Below are positions 1 to 4,571 of a DNA stretch of 64,000 nt, one piece after another. Source of the DNA: an uncultured Erysipelotrichaceae bacterium (GTDB lineage: Bacteria; Bacillota_I; Bacilli_A; Erysipelotrichales; Erysipelotrichaceae); the NCBI GenBank assembly GCA_945877255.1, contig CAMCRE010000007.1:1-64000 (forward strand). The letters are read 5' to 3'. A program made the position numbers and the translations under genes. The notes under the pieces are model-generated. The model made no database searches and was not told where the DNA came from. It saw only the letters and a program-made list of their open reading frames with translations. Numbering within the stretch: the first letter of the stretch is position 1; every line of letters begins with the position of its first letter.

Positions 1-21
1 TTCTATTTTAATTTTTTTCAT
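1..21 (-). CDS. Start of a gene running off the left edge (phage region)
   Basis: Only the first seven codons (MKKIKIE) are inside the window. The start is supported by a ribosome site, AGGAG, seven bases before the ATG on the minus strand, and it follows the 70-residue gene at 51-263 by about 30 bases. It probably belongs to the same minus-strand early phage unit. Nothing can be said about function. Confidence 0.5.
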
Positions 22-50
22 GATTGCTCCTAACTGTTAAAAATATATAT

Positions 51-263
51 TTAAGCATCTGATTCCCCATACTCTTGGGACATAATCATTTTTATAGTGT
101 CTTGATATATTTCGTCTATTCGTTTAATAGTATAATCTCGAAGTGTGTTATTAAAATATCCTATTGAATTAGCACGTTGTTCAAGATAAATTTCTAAAAT
201 TAAACTAGGAAACTTAACAAATAAATCATGATTTTGTTTTTCTAGTTTTTTATTTTTCCCCAT
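51..263 (-). CDS. Hypothetical protein, 70 residues (phage early region)
   Basis: I do not recognise this protein. It is a short, charged, probably helical polypeptide with a lysine-rich start (MGKNKKLEK) and no membrane segment or cysteine motif. A strong ribosome site (AAGGAG) precedes the ATG. It lies on the minus strand in line with the other small genes of the element, although the plus-strand gene at 373-618 separates it from them. The setting makes an accessory phage role likely; this is inference from position only. Confidence 0.6.
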   Translation of the reverse strand: MGKNKKLEKQNHDLFVKFPSLILEIYLEQRANSIGYFNNTLRDYTIKRIDEIYQDTIKMIMSQEYGESDA

Positions 264-321
264 AGTTTTCTCCTTGTTTATTCACTTTTCAGCCATTTCT
301 AGCAAAATTTTAAATTTAGTA

Positions 322-350
322 TTCCATGTTGTCGCATATTGTGGTATAAT
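322..350 (+). promoter_or_regulatory. Extended -10 promoter for the 81-residue plus-strand gene
   Basis: TATAAT at 345-350 is preceded by TGG, giving an extended -10. The -35 region (TTCCAT, 322-327) at 17 bases is weak. It sits 23 bases upstream of the gene at 373 and supports that gene against the overlapping minus-strand reading frame. Confidence 0.55.
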
Positions 351-372
351 GGACTAAAAGGAGGTACATATA

Positions 373-618
373 ATGAATGATTTACAGTACAAAATCGAAG
401 TAGACTTCATGGTACAGGGCATTACGCCTGAAAGTGATAATTCGCCAAAATTAGTATGCACTTTCACTGATGCATTCAACCCTTTTTTGAAATACTTCGT
501 ATATGACAGTAATACTGTTGTAGGGCTAATTTTAGGGCTTAATAAAACTGTTGTAGTGAGTAATAAGCCAATTAAATTAACAGACTTCAATACAGTATTG
601 ATTGCTAATGAGGGATAA
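373..618 (+). CDS. Hypothetical protein, 81 residues, plus strand inside the early region
   Basis: The coding call rests on an AAGGAGGT ribosome site with good spacing and an extended -10 promoter just upstream; the minus-strand frame over the same bases has neither. The protein has alternating hydrophobic stretches that look like beta strands (for example LVCTFTDAFNPF and NKTVVVSNKPIKL), no signal peptide and no motif I recognise. Its end overlaps the end of the minus-strand gene at 605-769 by 14 bases, so the two are convergent. It is the only plus-strand gene left of the repressor, so it may be a separately inserted cargo gene. Function unknown. Confidence 0.6.
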   Translation: MNDLQYKIEVDFMVQGITPESDNSPKLVCTFTDAFNPFLKYFVYDSNTVVGLILGLNKTVVVSNKPIKLTDFNTVLIANEG

Positions 619-769
619 ATAATACGGAACCGCACGGCGTTTTTACAAAAGTTATAGTTCCAAAATCTTCATGTTGTTTGAAATATTTACCTTGCCCGAT
701 AACAATCGAGCCAATAGGGATAGTTAATTCATTATTTGAATTGCTGTCCTTTTTCTTATTTTTTTCCAT
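605..769 (-). CDS. Hypothetical protein, 54 residues (phage early region)
   Basis: The start is placed at 769 (MEKNKKKD) because a GGGAGGG ribosome site precedes it; the longer frame from 814 would begin inside the upstream gene with no site. The stop of the 771-1088 gene is one base before this start, so translation is probably coupled. The product begins with a lysine-rich polar stretch, then a small beta-rich segment (IPIGSIVIGQGKYF). I do not recognise a family. Confidence 0.6.
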   Translation of the reverse strand: MEKNKKKDSNSNNELTIPIGSIVIGQGKYFKQHEDFGTITFVKTPCGSVLFIPH

Positions 770-770
770 T

Positions 771-1088
771 TTACCCTCCCACATATTTAATAACCATATT
801 TCTTCTTTTAGCAATTTCTAATTCAGGAATATTATCCGAATTTCCAAACACCCAGACTTCTTGACATTTCCCGAGTAGAATTTTATTGAACAGTTCATTT
901 TTTTTATCTAAAAATATAAACTGTAAATACGGTGTGATTGGTACTCCTCCACCCTCATATACAATTCGAGCATATTCAATGCTTAAATTAAAATCAAAAA
1001 GTCGATTATCACTTTCTTTAAAACACACATATACAAGTGGTTTAAAATTTTCGTGTTTTTTTCTAATAACTGATAGCGGAGATGCCAT
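771..1088 (-). CDS. Phage protein resembling deoxyribosyltransferase-like (DUF4406/DUF7768-type) family
   Basis: The 105-residue protein has the layout of small phage proteins related to nucleoside 2-deoxyribosyltransferases: a first strand (KPLVYVCF), an alpha-helical stretch with A-x-x-V (EYARIVYEGGGVPITPYLQF), and a late CQEVWVFGNS segment followed by an E-x-x-x-A helix. Those are the usual landmarks (P-x-x-P-x-L, C-D-E-L-W-V-F-G), although the catalytic glutamate cannot be assigned with certainty. It lies between a helix-turn-helix gene and a 54-residue gene in one minus-strand unit. The assignment is by remembered pattern. Confidence 0.6.
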   Translation of the reverse strand: MASPLSVIRKKHENFKPLVYVCFKESDNRLFDFNLSIEYARIVYEGGGVPITPYLQFIFLDKKNELFNKILLGKCQEVWVFGNSDNIPELEIAKRRNMVIKYVGG

Positions 1089-1090
1089 AT

Positions 1091-1300
1091 TTATTTTTTA
1101 CCCCCTGATCTATAAAATGTTGAAATATTAAAATGTCTATAAAAGTCATTTCTATTAACTCTACCTCTAAAATTTAAAGAATTAGGGTTATTTTGTTTAA
1201 TCTTCTTAAATTCTTTTGACATTGTACTTCCTGAAAATCCAGTAATTTCGCATGCTTCTTTTCTTGAAATGTAAGCAGCTATTGTTAATCCATTGTTCAT
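1091..1300 (-). CDS. Small helix-turn-helix protein, possibly excisionase- or antirepressor-like
   Basis: The 69-residue protein has a predicted helix-turn-helix near its start (SRKEACEITGFSGSTMSKEF), then a basic tail containing NRNDFYRHF, as in small DNA-binding proteins of the excisionase/MerR-like class. An AAGGAGA ribosome site precedes the ATG. Two bases separate its stop from the start of the next gene. Its leader crosses a 10-bp inverted repeat (1336-1372) that may be a plus-strand RNA, and an operator-like dyad lies at 1412-1424 further upstream. Its role as Xis is plausible but unproven, especially as the integrase is 5 kb away. Confidence 0.6.
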   Translation of the reverse strand: MNNGLTIAAYISRKEACEITGFSGSTMSKEFKKIKQNNPNSLNFRGRVNRNDFYRHFNISTFYRSGGKK

Positions 1301-1302
1301 AA

Positions 1303-1380
1303 TTGTTCTCCTTATTTTTTATGTTATAATTTAGTAAAAGTAATATACACTGGTCGTGGTCGTATTACTTTTTTTATTTT
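1303..1380 (+). ncRNA. Candidate short plus-strand RNA: promoter plus single terminator hairpin
   Basis: A promoter TTGTTC-N16-TATAAT (1303-1330) is followed at once by a perfect 10-bp inverted repeat (AAAAGTAATA at 1336-1345, TATTACTTTT at 1363-1372) and a T-run. The predicted transcript, from about 1336 to 1380, would be one hairpin with a 17-base loop. It is antisense to the leader of the helix-turn-helix gene at 1091-1300. No protein can be encoded. The alternative is a simple bidirectional terminator with a chance promoter. Confidence 0.35.
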
Positions 1381-1411
1381 TATATCGAAACGCTTCAAAA
1401 TCTTATTCGGA

Positions 1412-1424
1412 ACTCTAAAAGAGT
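1412..1424. promoter_or_regulatory. Operator-like dyad ACTCT-N3-AGAGT (third copy)
   Basis: ACTCTAAAAGAGT matches the dyads found in the two divergent promoters next to the repressor gene (2033-2047 and 2113-2129). It lies between the end of the Cro-like gene and the helix-turn-helix gene and could place the latter under the same repressor. Confidence 0.5.
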
Positions 1425-1426
1425 AG

Positions 1427-1624
1427 TTAAGTTTTAAAAAATATAGAAGATTGGTCACAATCATAAACCTCAGCAATCTTCTCTATTTCTTTCACATTCG
1501 GAAACGTTTCCCCTTTTTCCCATCGCAACAATGTTGAGATTGAAATATTTAATTTTTTGGAAGCTTCTTTAAGTGTTAACTCCTTAGCCCCTCGTAATGC
1601 TCTTAGGCTTTTTTTAATCTGCAC
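1427..1624 (-). CDS. Cro-like XRE-family DNA-binding protein
   Basis: The 65-residue protein is a single XRE helix-turn-helix domain: LTLKEASKKLNISISTLLRWEKGETFPN is the helix-turn-helix and the following helix closes the five-helix fold. The start is a GTG at 1624, chosen because GGAGGTG lies seven bases before it. It is read divergently from the CI-type repressor at 2155 and sits downstream of the operator-controlled promoter at 2026-2054, the usual place of Cro. Expected role: binding the same operators during lytic growth, from position and size. Confidence 0.8.
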   Translation of the reverse strand: MQIKKSLRALRGAKELTLKEASKKLNISISTLLRWEKGETFPNVKEIEKIAEVYDCDQSSIFFKT

Positions 1625-1638
1625 TTTCTCACCTCCAT

Positions 1639-1773
1639 TTATTTATTTTTTAATTCTGCTACTTGTTTCTCTAATTCTTCTACTCTTCTAATTGTCTTAA
1701 ACAACAATGTTGGTACTAGAATAATTAAAGTAATAGCTGATACAGTAGATACTACTGATAATACTTCAAACAT
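1639..1773 (-). CDS. Small membrane protein, 44 residues
   Basis: It has a good GGAGA ribosome site and one hydrophobic segment (about residues 2-25, ending LIILVPTLLF) followed by a charged amphipathic helix (RRVEELEKQVAELKNK). The layout, a start MFEVL, one membrane helix and a charged tail, resembles the short holin-like or type I toxin peptides of Gram-positive phages, but the match is weak. It is read between the 41-residue peptide gene and the Cro-like gene. Confidence 0.6.
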   Translation of the reverse strand: MFEVLSVVSTVSAITLIILVPTLLFKTIRRVEELEKQVAELKNK

Positions 1774-1798
1774 AGTGTGTTCTCCTTTCTTTTTCTAT

Positions 1799-1909
1799 TT
1801 GTAATTTAGTCAAATGTGTGCTATAATGTTCAAGAACACCCCCACCACTCTAGCACAAGTAAGTGGGGGATGAAAACTATTTTTTAGTTTTCTTTGTTCT
1901 TGTTTTTTT
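1799..1909 (+). ncRNA. Candidate antisense small RNA to the 41-residue peptide mRNA
   Basis: A promoter TTGTAA-N17-TATAAT (1799-1827) predicts a start near 1834. The transcript would contain a GC-rich hairpin (CCCCCAC at 1839-1845 with GTGGGGG at 1863-1869) and end in a second hairpin (AAAACTA 1873-1879, TAGTTTT 1885-1891) followed by a T-rich tract to 1909. That makes about 75 nt. Its last 30 bases are complementary to the end of the peptide gene at 1877-2002, the convergent layout of type I toxin-antitoxin RNAs. Confidence 0.45.
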
Positions 1910-2002
1910 GGAGATTGACCTCACAGCTACGATTGCCGTTGCAACCGCCGAAGTTGTAAGAGCAATCTCTTTTATTATCTCTAACACTTTTTTAAAGCAC
2001 AT
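1877..2002 (-). CDS. Small basic peptide, 41 residues; candidate type I toxin
   Basis: The ATG at 2002 has AAGGAGG eight bases upstream. The peptide has a moderately hydrophobic middle (about residues 7-29, EIIKEIALTTSAVATAIVAV) and a lysine/arginine tail (SKKTRTKKTKK), a shape shared by small membrane-active peptides. A GC-rich hairpin follows the stop, and a plus-strand promoter produces an RNA complementary to its 3' end. It is the first gene after the repressor-controlled promoter, so it would be silent in the lysogen. No Fst-type P-x-x-x-G motif is present, so family membership is unproven. Confidence 0.5.
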   Translation of the reverse strand: MCFKKVLEIIKEIALTTSAVATAIVAVRSISKKTRTKKTKK

Positions 2003-2025
2003 CACTTTTTCCTCCTTACACCATT

Positions 2026-2054
2026 ATTATACTACTCTTTAAGAGTAAAATCAA
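2026..2054 (-). promoter_or_regulatory. Lytic-direction promoter with dyad operator in its spacer
   Basis: On the minus strand the promoter reads TTGATT-N17-TATAAT (-35 at 2049-2054, -10 at 2026-2031). The perfect 15-base dyad TACTCTTTAAGAGTA (2033-2047) lies wholly in the spacer, so bound repressor would block RNA polymerase. It drives the 41-residue peptide, the small membrane protein and the Cro-like gene. Confidence 0.75.
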
Positions 2055-2103
2055 GCGTTATTATCTTTTTTGAATAAATTTTTTCCAAAAATGACGTTAT
2101 TAT

Positions 2104-2132
2104 TTGTTTTTAGTACTTTTTTAGAGTACAAT
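2104..2132 (+). promoter_or_regulatory. Repressor promoter with overlapping dyad operator
   Basis: The plus-strand promoter TTGTTT-N17-TACAAT ends 22 bases before the repressor start. The dyad GTACTTTTTTAGAGTAC (2113-2129) covers its spacer and is a one-mismatch version of the operator at 2033-2047, suggesting autoregulation. The two operators are 65 bases apart. Confidence 0.7.
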
Positions 2133-2154
2133 TGAAGTATAAAGGAGGCTTATT

Positions 2155-2853
2155 ATGCACGCAAAATCAAGAGAAAAATTTACCAAAATGCTAAATTGGT
2201 TAATTAAAGATGAAGGAATTACTCCGACCGAACTAGCAAGACGAATTAATTATCCTGCTACAACTGTTTATAATTGGTGTCAAGGCGTTCGTTTTCCGAA
2301 GGCTGAATCTTTGGAGGATATAGCAAATTATTTCAATGTACTGCCGTCTGATTTAATTTCAGACGAAATAAAATCGACTACCCTCACCCCCCTAAACGTT
2401 GAAATAAAATATGATGACTATTTCCCTATGCACTTTAAAACAGGATTATCTGCTGGTATTTTTAGCGAACCTCCTGAATATCAAGATTTGGAAGAAAACA
2501 TTGTATACGTTCCTATAAAATTTTTACCACGAAAAAAACGACTTGCAGCCTTTAAAGTAAACGGCGAGTCTATGAATAATGTTATACCTCATGGATCTAT
2601 TGCAATAATCGAAGATACTTATAATAATGCCATTCCGATTAAAAACGGTGATATTATTGCTGTTGCTTGGGGTAACGATATGACACTAAAACGTTTTTAT
2701 GATGACGGAGATAAAATTGTCCTGTCTCCTGATAGTACACTTAAATCATTCACACCTATAATTTTAGATAAATCGGAATATATAACTATTATCGGTAAGT
2801 TAGTTTGGTGGTCTAATCCTGATGATGTGGTGGAGCAGTATTACGAAAGGTAG
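2155..2853 (+). CDS. CI-type phage repressor with self-cleavage (S24/LexA-like) domain
   Basis: The 232-residue protein has an N-terminal XRE helix-turn-helix (about residues 23-50, TPTELARRINYPATTVYNW) and a C-terminal LexA/CI peptidase fold. The predicted cleavage bond is Ala100-Gly101 (GLSAGIF), the nucleophile Ser139 (VNGESMN) and the general base Lys179 (TLKRFY). A repressor of this kind keeps the lytic promoter shut and is destroyed after RecA activation by DNA damage. AAGGAGG precedes the ATG. It stands between divergent promoters that both contain dyad operators, and it is the first rightward gene of the lysogeny side. Confidence 0.93.
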   Translation: MHAKSREKFTKMLNWLIKDEGITPTELARRINYPATTVYNWCQGVRFPKAESLEDIANYFNVLPSDLISDEIKSTTLTPLNVEIKYDDYFPMHFKTGLSAGIFSEPPEYQDLEENIVYVPIKFLPRKKRLAAFKVNGESMNNVIPHGSIAIIEDTYNNAIPIKNGDIIAVAWGNDMTLKRFYDDGDKIVLSPDSTLKSFTPIILDKSEYITIIGKLVWWSNPDDVVEQYYER

Positions 2854-2910
2854 AAAGGAATAATATATAATAAACATGTACCAAATAGCTTGTTTTCAAA
2901 AAAAGGTGTT

Positions 2911-2946
2911 TTTTCTATAAGTGCGATATTATAACATGTGAATTAC
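2911..2946. repeat. Direct repeat, copy A (upstream of the AbiF RNA)
   Basis: This copy starts TTTTCTATAAGTGCGATATT and continues to ACATGTGAATTAC. About 34 bases are shared with copy B at 4269-4303 and about 20 with copy C at 4449-4473. It ends 28 bases before the TTGACA of the AbiF RNA promoter. Confidence 0.8.
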
Positions 2947-2974
2947 AAAATGGTCGGGTTGAAATATATATTCA

Positions 2975-3003
2975 TTGACAGTATATGTCAATTTTGGTAT
3001 AAT
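2975..3003 (+). promoter_or_regulatory. Consensus promoter for the AbiF leader RNA, with inverted repeat over the -35
   Basis: TTGACA at 2975-2980 and TATAAT at 2998-3003 are separated by exactly 17 bases, a perfect consensus. ATTGACA (2974-2980) and TGTCAAT (2986-2992) form a 7-bp inverted repeat over the -35, a possible operator. Confidence 0.85.
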
Positions 3004-3009
3004 TTAAAC

Positions 3010-3052
3010 ATAGGATTAGGTCAGTAAGCATATGGTGCGCTGGCCATTTTTT
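3010..3052 (+). ncRNA. Short leader/antitoxin-type RNA upstream of AbiF, ending in a terminator
   Basis: The predicted transcript starts near 3010, seven bases after the -10. GGTCAG (3019-3024) pairs with CTGGCC (3040-3045), with an inner GCA/TGC pairing, and is followed by six T's, so most transcripts should stop before the gene at 3064. Promoter, short RNA, leaky terminator, then a HEPN protein is the order seen in RNA-controlled toxin systems. A conserved abiF RNA motif has been described upstream of such genes; whether this is a member was not tested. Confidence 0.6.
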
Positions 3053-3063
3053 ATGAGGTAAAA

Positions 3064-4017
3064 ATGAAGGAACATAAAACATTTAATCAACAATTGACAA
3101 TTCTAAGGTCTAGAGGAATGACTGTTCCAACAAATGGACACCCTAAAAGATTTTTAGAGCAAGAAAATTATTATAATGTAATCAATGGATATAAAGATTT
3201 GTTTTTAGCGAGAAATGCAGATAATACTATCATTACACCTGAACAATATATGATAGGAACGCATTTTGATGAGTTAAAATCATTATTTTTGTTTGATAGA
3301 GACTTGAGAATTTTATTTTTAGAGTATATTTTAATTTTTGAAAATTCATTTAAGACAACTTTAGCATACGAATTTTCTAAGAAATATAAAAAAATAAATT
3401 CCTACTTAGATATAAATAATTATATCTCTAATGATCCCAAGAATGTGTTAAATCAAATATCAATTTTGACAAAAACGATACATGAAAAAGTAGATAAACG
3501 CGGAGCTGTAAAACATTATATCGAAGAACATGGACATGTCCCCCTATGGGTACTAGTCAACTATTTAACTATTGGGAATCTTTCTCATCTGTATGGTGTG
3601 TTAAAGGATTCAGATAAAAATACTATTGCTAAATTTTATGCAGATAAGTTTTTTAAACAAAATAATTGTGCGAGTAATGACTTTAAACTTTCCAGTAAAG
3701 AGTTCAGTTCAGGATTGAAAGTTATTAATTTAGTTAGAAATATTTGTGCTCACGATGAAAGACTATATAATCATAATTATGGTTCTGTATCAATTTCTAA
3801 TATAGCTCGATTTTTAAATTTTCCAATACAAGATAACCGTAGGTTGATCGTAGCTATTCTTTTTTTGAAGATAGTGTTAGATAAAAAATATTTTATACAA
3901 TTCAAGAAAAAATTGTTAAAATTATTTTCAAAATATAATGGAAACTTTAGTACCGTCAAGTTTGAAGATATTGTTTTCATGATGGGAATTAAGATTAATG
4001 ATATTAATGATTTGTGA
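3064..4017 (+). CDS. AbiF/AbiD-like (Abi_2) abortive-infection HEPN protein
   Basis: The 317-residue protein matches the Abi_2 family: an early FNQQLTILRSRGM segment, then RFLEQENYYNVINGYKDLF, and a HEPN-type R-x4-H motif, R225-N-I-C-A-H230, followed by DERLYN. HEPN motifs of this kind are the active sites of ribonucleases, so the expected action is cleavage of RNA to stop phage growth. GAGGT precedes the ATG. The gene lies between a consensus promoter with its own short terminated RNA and a strong terminator (4034-4064), so it is a self-contained cargo cassette. The second HEPN residue pair, if any, could not be assigned. Confidence 0.88.
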   Translation: MKEHKTFNQQLTILRSRGMTVPTNGHPKRFLEQENYYNVINGYKDLFLARNADNTIITPEQYMIGTHFDELKSLFLFDRDLRILFLEYILIFENSFKTTLAYEFSKKYKKINSYLDINNYISNDPKNVLNQISILTKTIHEKVDKRGAVKHYIEEHGHVPLWVLVNYLTIGNLSHLYGVLKDSDKNTIAKFYADKFFKQNNCASNDFKLSSKEFSSGLKVINLVRNICAHDERLYNHNYGSVSISNIARFLNFPIQDNRRLIVAILFLKIVLDKKYFIQFKKKLLKLFSKYNGNFSTVKFEDIVFMMGIKINDINDL

Positions 4018-4033
4018 AAGTATAATATTAACG

Positions 4034-4064
4034 AAGACATCGTTTCATTAACGGTGTCTTTTTT
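4034..4064 (+). terminator. Terminator after the AbiF-like gene
   Basis: AAGACAT-CGTT pairs with AACG-G-TGTCTT around a six-base loop, followed by a run of six T's. It starts 17 bases after the stop. Confidence 0.85.
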
Positions 4065-4092
4065 ATACCCATTTTTAAGAAAGGAGGTTATT

Positions 4093-4245
4093 ATGGCAAA
4101 TCGAATTAAGGGAATTACAATCGAAATTGGTGGAGATACAACGGGTCTTGATAAGCCTCATTCGACCATTAGAAATACACAGCCGACCCTTGTTAATGTT
4201 ACAACAAAAGTACTCAAGTGGGTATTTTTATTTTCCCTTTTTTGA
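4093..4245 (+). pseudogene. Remnant of a phage tail tape-measure gene (first ~50 codons)
   Basis: A strong ribosome site (AAAGGAGGT) leads into MANRIKGITIEIGGDTTGLD, which I recognise as the start of tail tape-measure proteins of Firmicutes siphophages. The next residues (TIRNTQPTLVNVTTKVLK) still fit the usual K-x-I-x-x-T-Q-x-x-L-x-x-V-x-x-L-L-K pattern with a few residues lost, then the frame stops at TGA. Tape-measure proteins are normally several hundred to over a thousand residues, so this is a fragment left by deletion of the late genes, with the AbiF cassette and direct repeats on either side. Confidence 0.7.
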
Positions 4246-4262
4246 CTACTTTTATTGTGACA

Positions 4263-4303
4263 TTGACATTTTTCTATAAGTGCGATATTATCACATGTGA
4301 ATT
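4263..4303. repeat. Direct repeat, copy B, with possible promoter
   Basis: The bases 4269-4303 repeat copy A almost exactly. TTGACA (4263-4268) is 17 bases before TATTAT (4286-4291), so this copy could itself be a promoter. It contains the palindrome TCACATGTGA. Confidence 0.75.
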
Positions 4304-4333
4304 GGCATCATATGATGAAATGATGTAATTTTA

Positions 4334-4362
4334 TTGACAATTAGGAATATATTATGTAGAAT
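4334..4362 (+). promoter_or_regulatory. Promoter of the second RNA unit
   Basis: TTGACA at 4334-4339 and TAGAAT at 4357-4362 are 17 bases apart. The -35 starts 31 bases after repeat B, close to the 29-base offset between repeat A and the AbiF RNA promoter. Confidence 0.8.
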
Positions 4363-4368
4363 ATAGTT

Positions 4369-4445
4369 ACGTTAGCTGCCGAGAAATTCTACGTGAACCG
4401 GATGTGCGTAAAGAGGGTATGTGATTTAAACACATAGCCTTTTTT
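4369..4445 (+). ncRNA. Second structured RNA with terminator, upstream of Fic
   Basis: The predicted transcript of about 77 nt has a stem TCTACG (4388-4393) with CGTA-A-AGA (4407-4414), and a terminator hairpin (GG-TATGTG at 4415-4423 with CACATA-GCC at 4431-4439) followed by six T's. A CCG near 4379-4381 could pair with the CGG in the first loop. It has no reading frame and lies in the same repeat-promoter-RNA-terminator order as the AbiF RNA, but is followed by a Fic gene that has its own promoter. It may be an orphan antitoxin-type RNA; this is inference. Confidence 0.55.
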
Positions 4446-4448
4446 CAT

Positions 4449-4473
4449 TACTATATTATCACATGTGAATTAC
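4449..4473. repeat. Direct repeat, copy C
   Basis: The core TATTATCACATGTGAATTAC is shared with copies A and B; the upstream CTATAAGTGCG half is missing. It starts three bases after the T-run of the second RNA unit and lies about 100 bases before the Fic gene. Confidence 0.75.
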
Positions 4474-4506
4474 ATTTGATAATAAAACCTTAACAATATA
4501 ATTTAC

Positions 4507-4530
4507 AATTTACAAAAATAAGTGATATAA
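4507..4530 (+). promoter_or_regulatory. Likely promoter of the Fic gene
   Basis: A TATAAT at about 4526-4531 is preceded by TTTACA-like -35 sequence about 18 bases upstream. It shows that Fic need not be transcribed from the RNA unit upstream. Confidence 0.5.
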
Positions 4531-4571
4531 TATTAAAAACTTTTTTTGAATAAGTGAAAGGGGGATAGAAT

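Larger units (their letters stand above)
4246..4571. other. Gene-free stretch of 326 bases with repeat copies B and C and an RNA unit
   Basis: No open reading frame with a ribosome site is visible. The stretch holds, in order, repeat copy B (4269-4303), a consensus promoter (4334-4362), a structured RNA with terminator (4369-4445), repeat copy C (4449-4473) and the Fic promoter (4507-4530). Confidence 0.8.

Noticed and set aside
354-635. 93-residue minus-strand frame over the 81-residue gene
   Set aside because: It has no ribosome site or promoter, while the plus-strand frame has both.
1839-1869. CRISPR repeat or tRNA-like fold at the GC-rich hairpin
   Set aside because: It occurs once, has no spacer pattern and no cloverleaf; it fits a small-RNA hairpin.
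4369-4445. Type III antitoxin of the ToxN/AbiQ kind
   Set aside because: There are no tandem repeats of about 35 bases and no ToxN-like protein follows.
2911-4473. Xer dif/pdif sites
   Set aside because: The repeats share GTGCG and ATGTGAA-like parts with dif sites but the arm spacing does not fit the 11-6-11 layout in any single register.
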